In this document: piece by piece, positions 1 through 6,868 of the stretch
How positions within the stretch are numbered: position 1 is the first letter of the stretch
Layout of the letters: each line of letters begins with the position of its first letter
From: a virus
DNA: 21,363 bases
Virus record (IMG/VR): IMGVR_UViG_3300006920_000309
Location: 1-21,363 of that record
Direction: 5' to 3' (one strand)
The notes under the pieces: model-generated
The model's database searches: none
Told to the model about the DNA's origin: nothing
The model's input: the letters and a program-made list of their open reading frames with translations, nothing else
Position numbers and translations under genes: made by a program

Positions 1-1
1 A

Positions 2-1703
2 ACGCTTGCTAACAACACAACTGGTAGTAGTAATGTGGCAATTGGTATGGCTGCTTTACTTAATAATAGTACAGCTTCTAACAACACAGCGGTTGGTTAT
101 CAGTCTTTAAGGGCAAACACCACGAGCGGATATAACACAGCGGTTGGAAACCTTGCACTTACCTCCAACACTACGGCGACATTCAACACTGCTGTTGGTC
201 ATGGTGCGCTGACAGCCAATACCACTGGTACAATTAACACGGCAGTGGGCGCAAGTGCCTTGGCAGCCAACACCACTGGAAACAGTCTGTCGGCTTTTGG
301 GCATGATGCCCTACGGTTTAACACAGAAGGCGCATATAACGCCGCCTTTGGTAATTTATCACTGTTCTCAAACACCACAGCAAGTAACAACACAGCCGTT
401 GGTTATAATGCTTTATACGCAAACAACACAGGCACTCAAAACACTGCCTTGGGTGCTTTTGCTTTGGACGCTAACTCTACAGCCTCTAACAACACCGCGT
501 TGGGCTTTCAGGCTTTAACCGCAAACACCACAGGCGCAGGAAATGTCGCAGTAGGTGCTGGTGCGCTAACTTTAAACACTACGGGGCAAAGAAACGTAGC
601 AATAGGCCATTTAGCCTTTGACGCCGCCAATACAGGCAGTTATAGCGTTGCGGTGGGTTATAGTGCTTTAACCGCAAACACTACTGGAAACTTTAACACC
701 GCAATTGGTGACTCTGCCCTTGCTTCAAATACCACAGCAAGTAACAACGTAGCAATAAGTTACGCTGCACTTAATGTGAATACGACAGGGTCTAATAACA
801 TAGCTATAGGCTATTCTGCTTTAGCCGCAAATACGGCAGGCGCTTCCAATGTTGCAGTGGGTCAAACTGCGCTTGACGCTAATACTACAGGCTCTGAAAA
901 CGTAGCCATTGGCAGCGGGGCTTTAGGCGCAAACACTACCGCAAATGATAATACCGCAGTCGGAGGAGGAGCTTTAGCCGCTAATACTACAGGCTATGAC
1001 AACACCGCCATTGGTAGAGTTGCTTTAGTGGCAAATACAACCGGCGCTAATAACGTAGCAATCGGTCGGAATGCTTTATTGGCAAACACCACAGGCACAG
1101 GTAATTCTGCTCTGGGTAAAGGTTCTTTAAGCGGGAATACAACAGCAAGTTACAACACAGGACTGGGAGAAAACGCTTTACTTACTAACACAACAGGAGC
1201 TTCTAATACTGCTGTTGGTAATTCAGCTTTATACGCAAATACGACCGCATCTAACAACACAGCAGTTGGTACAAGTGCTTTAGGCGTAAACACCACAGGC
1301 GACCAGAACACCGCTGTTGGAAAATCTGCGGGTGCGTCAAACACTACAGGTGTAAGAAACACGTTTTTGGGTGCGGGTGCGGCTCCATCAAACACTACAG
1401 GAAGTTATAACGTAGGTGTTGGCGGGGCTGGGTCAGACAACTATAACGTGTTGAATAACAATACTTCAGGCGCTCAGTTGACGGCTGTTGGGACGGGGAC
1501 TTTAGCCAGAAATACAACCGGAATTGATAACACCGCTCTTGGTGCATATGCTTTAAATAAAAACACCACAGCATCTAACAACACAGCAGTGGGAAGAAAT
1601 GCTTTAAACGCAAACACCACAGGCTCTGAAAACACTGCTCTTGGTGTAGGGGCTGGGGAGGCGATAACAACTGGCGTTAATAACATAGTTATTGGCTACA
1701 CTG
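2..1703 (+). repeat. About 33 tandem 51-bp (17-aa) fibre-shaft repeats
   Basis: Each unit is 17 codons. The strongest positions are Ala-Leu at the start, Asn-Thr-Thr in the middle and Asn-Thr-Ala-Val-Gly near the end. The phase is held almost without error. One unit near 1432-1500 carries six extra residues. Two flavours alternate irregularly, N-T-T-G and N-T-T-A-S-N-N, and the second reuses nearly the same DNA word, TCTAACAACACAGC, several times. The pattern resembles beta-roll or beta-helix repeats of trimeric adhesin heads and phage fibres. The array continues off the left edge, so the total copy number is unknown. Confidence 0.9.
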
Positions 1704-2254
1704 CTGGATCGCACGACGTTGACCTTACAACAGGTATTGGTAATATCCTTATTGGAAATTACGCAGATACGACTACGGCAGACGCAGCTTACGCAAATGT
1801 TATTGGGTATAATGTTAGTGGTGCGGCGGGATACACAACTTTAGGCAGTTCGGGTTCAGCCATTAGAGCCGCACACGGCGAAGCAACATGGGCAACAGTA
1901 TCTGACGAACGCTACAAGAAAGACATTGTAGACTCTACAACAGGTCTGAGCTTCATCAATGCACTTAGACCCAGAACCTTCAAGTACAGGACTTTAGGTG
2001 AACTACCTGAAACCTTTAGCGCCTATGAAGCTGACTCAACCGAAGTCTTTAAAAACTCTAAAACTAACCACGGCTTTATAGCTCAAGAAGTCAAAGCAGC
2101 AATTGATGCAGATGCAAGCATTAAAGATGGCTTTAGACTCTGGGACGATAGAGAAGATGGTTCTCAGGAAGTTGCAGAAGCAGCACTAATCCCCGTACTT
2201 GTTAAAGCCATACAAGAACTCACAGCACGACTCGAAACCTTAGAAGGAAAATAA
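2..2254 (+). CDS. Tail fibre with 17-residue repeats and C-terminal S74 self-cleaving chaperone (5' partial)
   Basis: The reading frame is open from base 2 and already inside the repeat pattern, so the true start lies upstream of the window. The GTG at 35 is only a Val codon within a repeat. About 33 repeats of the type A-L-x-A-N-T-T-G-x-x-N-T-A-V-G-x-x fill 2 to about 1703, followed by a linker. From about 1890 there is an intramolecular chaperone (peptidase S74) domain. Its signature S-D-E-R-Y-K-K-D-I starts with the Ser codon at 1901-1903, and the domain ends in a helical E-L-T-A-R-L-E-T-L-E-G-K tail. In this family the chaperone drives trimerisation of a fibre or spike and then cuts itself off just before the Ser. 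The protein is therefore probably a trimeric receptor-binding fibre with a long repetitive beta shaft. The S74 call is secure. The receptor and the identity of the N-terminal attachment domain cannot be seen. Confidence 0.9.
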   Translation, partial: TLANNTTGSSNVAIGMAALLNNSTASNNTAVGYQSLRANTTSGYNTAVGNLALTSNTTATFNTAVGHGALTANTTGTINTAVGASALAANTTGNSLSAFGHDALRFNTEGAYNAAFGNLSLFSNTTASNNTAVGYNALYANNTGTQNTALGAFALDANSTASNNTALGFQALTANTTGAGNVAVGAGALTLNTTGQRNVAIGHLAFDAANTGSYSVAVGYSALTANTTGNFNTAIGDSALASNTTASNNVAISYAALNVNTTGSNNIAIGYSALAANTAGASNVAVGQTALDANTTGSENVAIGSGALGANTTANDNTAVGGGALAANTTGYDNTAIGRVALVANTTGANNVAIGRNALLANTTGTGNSALGKGSLSGNTTASYNTGLGENALLTNTTGASNTAVGNSALYANTTASNNTAVGTSALGVNTTGDQNTAVGKSAGASNTTGVRNTFLGAGAAPSNTTGSYNVGVGGAGSDNYNVLNNNTSGAQLTAVGTGTLARNTTGIDNTALGAYALNKNTTASNNTAVGRNALNANTTGSENTALGVGAGEAITTGVNNIVIGYTAGSHDVDLTTGIGNILIGNYADTTTADAAYANVIGYNVSGAAGYTTLGSSGSAIRAAHGEATWATVSDERYKKDIVDSTTGLSFINALRPRTFKYRTLGELPETFSAYEADSTEVFKNSKTNHGFIAQEVKAAIDADASIKDGFRLWDDREDGSQEVAEAALIPVLVKAIQELTARLETLEGK

Positions 2255-2255
2255 T

Positions 2256-2567
2256 ATGACAACTTTCACCACTACAATCACCACCCTGTACACCCTGCAA
2301 CAACCTGATCCTGACTATGTGGTTACCGCCATGTGGGAAGTCACTGGTGTAGATGGCGTAAACACTGCCTCTATCGGCGGCAGTACACAATTTAGTTCTA
2401 GCGAAGCATCGGGCGACTTTGTGCCTTTTGACCAGCTAACTGAAACCGAAGTAATCGGTTGGATTCCTGAGTCCGACATTAGTAGCGCACAATCTTGCGT
2501 TCAAGGCCAGATTGACAGCATGATTACTCCACCTGTCAGCCCCGAGAACACACCCTTACCTTGGTAA
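2256..2567 (+). CDS. Small fibre-associated phage protein, possibly DUF7936 family
   Basis: This 103-aa protein starts one base after the fibre stop, with an AAGGA ribosome site at 2244-2248. It has a Thr-rich N-terminus (T-T-F-T-T-T-I-T-T-L-Y), then a core with V-V-T-A-M-W-E-V-T-G-V-D-G and T-A-S-I-G-G-S-T-Q-F, and a Pro-rich end. The Trp-x-Val-x-Gly-x-Asp-Gly core and the acidic W-I-P-E segment match my memory of a small phage family (DUF7936) that often sits near tail-fibre genes. Its function is unknown. Its position directly behind the fibre suggests a role in fibre assembly or attachment, but that is inference. No membrane segment or catalytic motif is seen. Confidence 0.7.
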   Translation: MTTFTTTITTLYTLQQPDPDYVVTAMWEVTGVDGVNTASIGGSTQFSSSEASGDFVPFDQLTETEVIGWIPESDISSAQSCVQGQIDSMITPPVSPENTPLPW

Positions 2568-2593
2568 ATTAAACTTAACTTAACTGGAGACTT

Positions 2594-2818
2594 ATGATGG
2601 CTAAAAACGAAAATAAAACCATTACTGTCAATGATGTAGAACACAACATTGAAGACCTGACCGAGCAGCAAATGACTATGGTCAACCACGTTGCTGATTT
2701 AGACAAGAAGCTAGGGAACCTGCTTTTTAACATGGATCAGTTGAAAGTAGGCCGCGAGGCGTTTGTCAATATGCTTGCGAAGTCTTTAGAAGAACCTACA
2801 GAAGAAGTGGCTGAATAA
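2594..2818 (+). CDS. Small acidic helical phage protein, possibly DUF6447-like
   Basis: This is a 74-aa protein. Two adjacent ATGs (2594 and 2597) are possible starts. TGGAGA at 2585-2590 gives better spacing to the second, which would make 73 aa. The N-terminal half reads I-T-V-N-D-V-E-H-N-I-E-D-L-T-E-Q-Q, followed by a long amphipathic helix with A-D-L-D-K-K-L and M-D-Q-L-K-V-G-R-E-A-F. This layout (a short beta element, an E-D-L-T turn, then a coiled-coil-like helix) is familiar from small phage proteins labelled DUF6447. Its function is not known. The stop overlaps the next start as TAATG, so the two are probably translated together. The assignment is by recognition only. Confidence 0.7.
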   Translation: MMAKNENKTITVNDVEHNIEDLTEQQMTMVNHVADLDKKLGNLLFNMDQLKVGREAFVNMLAKSLEEPTEEVAE

Positions 2819-3054
2819 TGGAAATGGACGCGCTTTTGAACATGGTATTTGCCGCAGTAATAAGTGGTTTAGGGTGGTGGATTAAATCCCAGCACGATGA
2901 GATAAAGCGCGTCACTATTCTGTTGAACAGAACACGTGAAGAGATGGCACGAGAATATGTCACTAAGTCAGAAGCCCATGCCGATATAAACAGGGTACTA
3001 GATCGTTTGGAACGGTTAGACGAGAAACTAGATCGTCTAATGGAGAAACGATAA
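2818..3054 (+). CDS. Small membrane protein with N-terminal TM and coiled coil (holin- or i-spanin-like)
   Basis: This 78-aa protein starts inside the previous stop (TAATG). Residues about 5-22 (L-L-N-M-V-F-A-A-V-I-S-G-L-G-W-W-I) form one hydrophobic segment. The rest is charged and helical, with heptad-like Leu spacing (V-L-D-R-L-E-R-L-D-E-K-L-D-R-L). It also contains the Y-V-T-K-S-E-A-H element seen in many small phage proteins next to lysis genes. One N-terminal TM plus a coiled coil is also the layout of inner-membrane spanins. However, no outer-membrane lipoprotein partner overlaps it, so I do not call it a spanin. It lies shortly upstream of the holin and endolysin. Confidence 0.75.
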   Translation: MEMDALLNMVFAAVISGLGWWIKSQHDEIKRVTILLNRTREEMAREYVTKSEAHADINRVLDRLERLDEKLDRLMEKR

Positions 3055-3061
3055 CTACCCC

Positions 3062-3091
3062 TATACAAACATTAACTTGTTATGGTATAAG
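3062..3091 (+). promoter_or_regulatory. Candidate extended -10 promoter upstream of the 154-aa membrane protein gene
   Basis: TGG-TATAAG at 3083-3091 is an extended -10 with a 5/6 hexamer. TATACA at 3062-3067 is a weak 4/6 -35, with an 18-base spacer. The word TATGGTATA is shared with the candidate upstream of the holin at 3878-3886. The 93-base gap is one of only three real intergenic gaps in the window. The call rests on consensus and shared wording only. Confidence 0.35.
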
Positions 3092-3100
3092 TAAACAACG

Positions 3101-3146
3101 CCAGTGTGCTGCGCTAATTTGATCTGTATTACACGGAGCGCATTGG
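3101..3146 (+). promoter_or_regulatory. Possible 5'-leader hairpin overlapping the ribosome site
   Basis: CCAGTG (3101-3106) can pair with CATTGG (3141-3146), with one G-U pair. CGCT (3112-3115) can pair with AGCG (3137-3140), leaving a bulge and a loop of about 21 bases. The 3' arm covers part of the GGAG ribosome site (3135-3138) and the spacer before the ATG at 3148. Folding could therefore limit translation of that gene. GTGT (3104-3107) and ACAC (3131-3134) offer an alternative, crossing pairing. I judged the pairing by eye and have no energy value. Confidence 0.25.
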
Positions 3147-3147
3147 T

Positions 3148-3612
3148 ATGCTTGTTGAATTGGCTGCGTTTAACGCGGCTTTTAGCGTTGTAAAACAATT
3201 TGTGGCTAATGGCCGCGACTTAGGGGATTGCTTTCAGCAAATCACCACGATTACTAACGCCAAAGAAGAACTAAAAAGTCGGCACCAAAAGAAAAAGAAG
3301 AGCTTCTGGGGTTCTCTCAGTGGGCAATCTGACCAAGACATAGAAGAGTTCATGGCCCTTGAGAAAATTACTCAAGCGGAAAAAGACCTTGAATCTATGA
3401 TAAAAATCTATGGTCGCCCCGGTCTTTGGGATGATTGGGTGCGCTTCCAAGCTGAAGCCCGCAAAAGACGGCTCAAAGAAAAAGACGACATTCGGAAAGC
3501 AGCAATAAAACGCAACGAATACTTCAGTTATTTTATTGGAGCCGTAGTGTTTGTAATAGGTATTTACGCGTTATTTGCATGGGTAATGTACCTCGTAAGT
3601 ATGGGGGGATAA
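3148..3612 (+). CDS. Conserved-type phage membrane protein with C-terminal TM
   Basis: This is a 154-aa protein. The N-terminal part is helical (L-A-A-F-N-A-A-F-S-V-V-K) and leads to a Lys-rich stretch (H-Q-K-K-K-K-K-S-F-W-G). Next comes E-E-F-M-A-L-E-K-I-T-Q, then Y-G-R-P-G-L-W-D-D-W, and a charged helix. A strong hydrophobic segment (Y-F-I-G-A-V-V-F-V-I-G-I-Y-A-L-F-A-W) covers about residues 128-150. I recognise the combination of 'EEFMALE' and 'YGRPGLWDDW' from hypothetical proteins in marine phages, but I know of no function. The C-terminal anchor and the location before the holin suggest it acts at the inner membrane late in infection. GGAG at 3135-3138 serves as the ribosome site. Confidence 0.8.
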   Translation: MLVELAAFNAAFSVVKQFVANGRDLGDCFQQITTITNAKEELKSRHQKKKKSFWGSLSGQSDQDIEEFMALEKITQAEKDLESMIKIYGRPGLWDDWVRFQAEARKRRLKEKDDIRKAAIKRNEYFSYFIGAVVFVIGIYALFAWVMYLVSMGG

Positions 3613-3620
3613 CCTCTGTC

Positions 3621-3836
3621 ATGGTCATGGCGTTCATACTTATGATAACAGTTGGTGGCACGGAAGTTGACACGCAGGGCATGTATTTCAGAGACATCCG
3701 CAGGTGTAATTTTTTTGCCTCTCAAATAGAGCAAGGTAATCGGTACCGAAACGGAGCGTACTACTATGCGGGTAATCGTATTGACGGTTGGTGTGTGCCC
3801 GTTATGGTGCCAAGCAATACGTTATTCTGGGATTAA
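3621..3836 (+). CDS. Small exported or membrane-anchored protein with two cysteines
   Basis: The frame is open from 3579, but I prefer ATG 3621. This start lies 9 bases after the upstream stop, follows a GGGGGGA ribosome site at 3603-3609, and puts a hydrophobic segment (M-V-M-A-F-I-L-M-I-T-V-G-G) at the very N-terminus. The 71-aa product then has D-T-Q-G-M-Y-F-R-D-I-R-R-C-N-F-F-A-S-Q, a Tyr-rich middle and G-W-C-V-P-V-M-V-P. The layout suggests a signal anchor with a small periplasmic domain, possibly closed by a disulfide between its two Cys. I recall similar 'MYFRD..RC.YFA ... YCVP' proteins in marine phages, without a function. There is no lipobox, so an outer spanin is not supported. Confidence 0.65.
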   Translation: MVMAFILMITVGGTEVDTQGMYFRDIRRCNFFASQIEQGNRYRNGAYYYAGNRIDGWCVPVMVPSNTLFWD

Positions 3837-3843
3837 CCACGGA

Positions 3844-3860
3844 TTGCAATTTCTTTGCAA
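3844..3860. repeat. Short inverted repeat TTGCAA-TTTCT-TTGCAA
   Basis: Two copies of TTGCAA, itself a palindrome, lie at 3844-3849 and 3855-3860, separated by five bases. It can form a 6-bp hairpin, or two tandem palindromic half-sites. It sits just upstream of the holin promoter candidate, where an operator could lie. It is too weak for a confident terminator because no T-tract follows. Confidence 0.3.
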
Positions 3861-3888
3861 AAGTAGTAACAAAACGATATGGTATAGT
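3855..3888 (+). promoter_or_regulatory. Candidate extended -10 promoter for the holin-endolysin genes
   Basis: TGG-TATAGT at 3880-3888 is an extended -10 with a 5/6 hexamer. TTGCAA at 3855-3860 is a possible -35. It fits the overlapping hexamer TATGGT (3878-3883) with a 17-base spacer better than it fits TATAGT (22 bases). It shares the TATGGTATA word with the candidate at 3081-3089. It lies in the 80-base gap before the holin start. Confidence 0.35.
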
Positions 3889-3916
3889 TAATAAACTCTT
3901 CTGGAAAGGTGTGTAC

Positions 3917-4312
3917 ATGCTACAAGCACTGATTGGACCTGTAAGTGGGTTACTCGATAAGTTTATCCCCGACGCAGACGAAAAAGCTAAACTCGCTCAC
4001 GAAATTGCGACTATGGCAGAGAGGCAAGCTCACGAGCTGAGTCTTGCACAGATAGAAGTTAACAAGGCTGAAGCAGCGTCCGGCTCTTTGTTTAAGGGCG
4101 GCTGGAGGCCATTTATCGGGTGGGTATGCGGAATCGCGTTTGCCTACCATTTTGTCATACAACCTTTTTTACTCTTTATTGTAGCACTTACAGGGGCTAC
4201 TATCCCTATGCTACCGGAATTTGATATGAGCACTCTTATGACTGTTCTTGGTGGGCTAATCGGGCTTGGGGGGCTGCGTACATTTGAAAAGTACAAAGGA
4301 GTGTCTAAATGA
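3917..4312 (+). CDS. Holin, 3-TM family
   Basis: The frame is open from 3788, but ATG 3917 is preferred. It has AAAGG at 3905-3909 with good spacing and gives 131 aa starting M-L-Q-A-L-I-G-P-V-S-G. The N-terminal third is an amphipathic, charged helix (D-A-D-E-K-A-K-L-A-H-E-I). Then comes W-R-P-F-I-G-W-V-C-G, followed by hydrophobic segments at about residues 66-80, 82-95 and 105-123, and a basic tail. The 'GGWRPFIGW' lead into the membrane part is typical of the 3-TM holin family found in many Proteobacteria phages and gene transfer agents. Holins make the inner-membrane lesion that times lysis. The stop overlaps the endolysin start (ATGA), which fits a coupled lysis pair. Confidence 0.85.
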   Translation: MLQALIGPVSGLLDKFIPDADEKAKLAHEIATMAERQAHELSLAQIEVNKAEAASGSLFKGGWRPFIGWVCGIAFAYHFVIQPFLLFIVALTGATIPMLPEFDMSTLMTVLGGLIGLGGLRTFEKYKGVSK

Positions 4313-4779
4313 CGTTTAAGCTATCCCAGCGTAGTATAACTAACTTAGATGGGGTACACCCCGATTTGGTTAAGGTAGTACATACGGCCATTGAAAAAAC
4401 GTCTACCGATTTTGGTGTAATCTACGGTGTGAGAACCCTCGAAGAACAAAAAGAATTGTTTGAAAAAGGTGCATCAAAGACCATGAATAGTTATCATCTG
4501 CGACAGGCAGATGGATTTAGTCACGCTGTAGACTTGATGGCTTACGTTGGCCCAAGAGCTTCGTGGGAAATCTCGCTTTACGATGACCTTGCTGATGCAA
4601 TGAAAGTTGCTGCACGCCACCACAACGTACATATTAGGTGGGGCGGCGCATGGTCGGTAGACGATATTCGCGTTTGGGATGGTACAATGGAGGAGGCTAT
4701 GAACTCTTACGTTGATCTTCGCCGTAGCCAAGGCAAACGCCCATTCTTTGATGGGCCACATTTTGAATTGCGAGGATAG
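4309..4779 (+). CDS. Endolysin, M15/VanY-like L,D- or D,D-peptidase
   Basis: This 156-aa protein has AAAGGAG at 4295-4301 and a start overlapping the holin stop. Residues 34-58 hold V-I-Y-G-V-R-T-L-E-E-Q. Probable zinc ligands are His63 (S-Y-H-L), Asp75 (S-H-A-V-D-L-M-A-Y) and His151 (D-G-P-H-F-E-L). Peptidase M15 phage lysins of the T5-endolysin and VanY type use H...D...H to hold zinc and cut the peptide bridge of peptidoglycan. Here the gap between the first His and the Asp is 12 residues rather than the usual 7, because of a small insertion (R-Q-A-D-G-F-S). No signal peptide is seen, so release depends on the holin. The size matches single-domain phage lysins. Confidence 0.9.
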   Translation: MTFKLSQRSITNLDGVHPDLVKVVHTAIEKTSTDFGVIYGVRTLEEQKELFEKGASKTMNSYHLRQADGFSHAVDLMAYVGPRASWEISLYDDLADAMKVAARHHNVHIRWGGAWSVDDIRVWDGTMEEAMNSYVDLRRSQGKRPFFDGPHFELRG

Positions 4780-4781
4780 TT

Positions 4782-4991
4782 ATGAAGACAGTAGTAGCCG
4801 CTCGGGACATTGATTCTGGTGTTGAGCCGACCCATACAGTAGAAGTTGTTTGTGCAAATTGCAGTTACGATCTTGATGAATTCGAGATTTCAGCCGATAC
4901 TTGCTCTGATTGCGGGCAACCGCTTAATTTAAAGCAAAGCGTAGCCATTCAGGTTACTTCTTTGCCGCCAATTTTTGGCCAAGCTATGTAG
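4782..4991 (+). CDS. Small zinc-ribbon protein
   Basis: This 69-aa protein starts two bases after the endolysin stop. It contains two Cys pairs, C24-x2-C27 (V-C-A-N-C-S-Y) and C41-x2-C44 (T-C-S-D-C-G-Q-P-L), separated by 13 residues. This is a standard zinc-ribbon knuckle pair. The flanks are short: an N-terminal V-E-P-T-H-T-V-E-V beta element and a hydrophobic C-terminal tail. Such mini zinc ribbons occur in phage structural and late operons, where their role is usually unknown (possible partners are DNA, RNA or a virion protein). The metal site is clear from sequence; the function is not. Confidence 0.75.
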   Translation: MKTVVAARDIDSGVEPTHTVEVVCANCSYDLDEFEISADTCSDCGQPLNLKQSVAIQVTSLPPIFGQAM

Positions 4992-4999
4992 GTGGACCT

Positions 5000-6868
5000 A
5001 TGCCTCTTCAGAAGATATTATTTAAATCCGGTGTAAATAGGGAGCGTACAAGCTATTCTAATGAAGGCGGATGGTACGAGTGCGATAAAGTCCGGTTTCG
5101 CCAAGGTTTACCTGAGAAAATAGGTGGCTGGCAGCGTATTTCTTCTACTACCTATCTTGGGGTATGCCGTTCATTATGGAACTGGGTTACGTTAGGAAGT
5201 ATCAATCTTTTAGGAGTTGGTACTAATCTAAAGTTTTATCTGGAAGAAGGCGGTGCGTACAACGACATTACGCCTATTCGAGAGACCACGGCTGCTGGGG
5301 ACGTTACGTTTGCTGCTACTAATGGTAGTAATGTAATAACCGTAGCCGATAACGGGCACGGGGCTACCAACGGTGATTTTGTCACTTTTAGTGGGGCAGT
5401 ATCTCTTGGAGGTAACATCACAGCGGATGTGCTTAACCAAGAATACCAAGTCGATGCGCTACTTGATGCTAATAGCTTTACAATTATTGCAACCGCAACT
5501 GCAAATGCTTCGGATACCGGAAACGGTGGAAGCTCCACAGTAGGGGCATACCAAATCCATGTCGGCGCTGCTTACGCAATTCCGCTTGCTGGTTGGGGTG
5601 CAGGCACTTGGGGCGGCGGTGTCTGGGGTACTGGGCTTGTTTCAACCGAAGCTATCCGCCTATGGAGCCAAACAAACTTTGGTGAAGACCTTATCTTTGG
5701 GCCTCGTGGCGGCGGGATGTATTACTGGGACGCCACTGCGGGTGTTGATACCCGTGCCGTACCCTTGCAAAATTTAGCAGGGGCATCGGATGTTCCAATA
5801 GTGCAGAATGTTATTGAAATTTCTGATATTAGCCGTTTTGTATTTGCTTTTGGAGCAAACGAAATTGCATCCGCCACAATCAATCCTATGCTTGTTCGGT
5901 GGTCAGACCAAGAAAACCCAGCAAATTGGACCCCTGCGGCAACAAACCAAGCAGGAAGTATCGTATTATCTCGGGGCACGCGGATCGTAGCAGCAAAGCA
6001 ATCCCGCCAAGAGGTGCTTGTTTGGACCGATTCTGCCGTGTATTCCATGCAATATGTAGGCGCACCTGCTGTTTGGGCGGCGCAACTTGTCGGAGAAAAC
6101 ATATCTATCGCAGGGCAAAATGCCGTTAGTTACGCTAATGGTGTGGCCTATTGGATGGGTAAAGATAAGTTCTATAAGTATGACGGACGCACGCAACCGC
6201 TAGTATCTGATCTACGTCGTCACGTATTTAGTGACTTTAATACCCAACAATACGATCAAGTTTTTGCAGGTACAAACGAGTCGTTTCACGAAGTTTGGTG
6301 GTTCTACTGCTCTACAAACCAAACCGATGTTGATAAGTATGTAGTCTATAACTACATGGAAAACACGTGGTACTACGGCAATTTGTCCCGTACAGCATGG
6401 CTAGATTCTGGGCTACGTAACTTCCCATTAGCGGCTACGTATAGCTACAACCTAGTCAATCATGAGGTTGGCACGGACAATAATGAAACAGATACAACGC
6501 TTCCGATTGCAGCTTCTATATCTTCCTCACAGTTTGATTTGGACGACGGGCACCAGTTTGCGTTTATTTGGCGGGTACTTCCTGATATTACATTTACAGG
6601 TTCTACAGCCACTGCTCCTGTCGCAACGATGACTTTGTTACCTCTTGCAAACTCAGGTTCAGGGTATAACGACCCCCTATCGCAAGGTGGAATTAGTTCA
6701 GCAAATATTACGCGAAGCGCGGTTTTACCTATAGAACAATACACTGGGCAACTCAATACGCGCATACGCGGTAGGCAGCTTGCAGTAAAAATTGAGTCTA
6801 CTGCGTTGGGAGTTTCGTGGCAGCTTGGCACTCCGCGTATTGATATGCGGCCTGACGGGAGGCGGTAA
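5000..6868 (+). CDS. Beta-propeller-like tail structural protein (nozzle or tail-tubular-B/P22 gp10-like)
   Basis: This 622-aa protein opens with I-L-F-K-S-G-V-N-R-E-R-T-S-Y and W-Y-E-C-D-K-V-R-F-R-Q-G-L-P-E-K-I-G-G-W. I know this N-terminal signature from podovirus-type structural proteins. Residues about 110-180 form an inserted beta domain (G-D-F-V-T-F-S-G-A, L-N-Q-E-Y-Q-V). A Gly-Trp-rich stretch (G-W-G-A-G-T-W-G-G-G-V-W-G) follows near residue 200. The remainder is mostly short beta strands with repeated aromatic Y/W positions, consistent with a propeller. In the T7 gp12 and P22 gp10 groups such proteins form the tail nozzle or hub. The family call is by signature and composition; the exact counterpart is uncertain. 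The stop overlaps the next start (TAATG). Confidence 0.7.
   Translation: MPLQKILFKSGVNRERTSYSNEGGWYECDKVRFRQGLPEKIGGWQRISSTTYLGVCRSLWNWVTLGSINLLGVGTNLKFYLEEGGAYNDITPIRETTAAGDVTFAATNGSNVITVADNGHGATNGDFVTFSGAVSLGGNITADVLNQEYQVDALLDANSFTIIATATANASDTGNGGSSTVGAYQIHVGAAYAIPLAGWGAGTWGGGVWGTGLVSTEAIRLWSQTNFGEDLIFGPRGGGMYYWDATAGVDTRAVPLQNLAGASDVPIVQNVIEISDISRFVFAFGANEIASATINPMLVRWSDQENPANWTPAATNQAGSIVLSRGTRIVAAKQSRQEVLVWTDSAVYSMQYVGAPAVWAAQLVGENISIAGQNAVSYANGVAYWMGKDKFYKYDGRTQPLVSDLRRHVFSDFNTQQYDQVFAGTNESFHEVWWFYCSTNQTDVDKYVVYNYMENTWYYGNLSRTAWLDSGLRNFPLAATYSYNLVNHEVGTDNNETDTTLPIAASISSSQFDLDDGHQFAFIWRVLPDITFTGSTATAPVATMTLLPLANSGSGYNDPLSQGGISSANITRSAVLPIEQYTGQLNTRIRGRQLAVKIESTALGVSWQLGTPRIDMRPDGRR

Noticed and set aside
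1150-1686. Minus-strand open frames opposite the fibre repeats and opposite the giant gene (for example 15222-15857)
   Set aside because: They mirror the repeats and the Ala/Glu-rich codons of the + strand genes, lack ribosome sites, and would break the one-direction gene layout.
2-1703. Regular 51-bp repeats that could be mistaken for a CRISPR array
   Set aside because: The units are in one open frame, have no unique spacers, and encode a fibre shaft ending in an S74 domain.
2818-3836. Inner/outer spanin pair formed by the 78-aa and 71-aa proteins
   Set aside because: The 71-aa protein has no lipobox, and the two genes are separated by a 154-aa gene; spanin pairs are normally adjacent or overlapping.
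3788-3916. Longer holin beginning at 3788
   Set aside because: The extra 43 residues overlap the previous gene and the promoter candidate and look like read-through of non-coding sequence. ATG 3917 has a good ribosome site and a family-like N-terminus.
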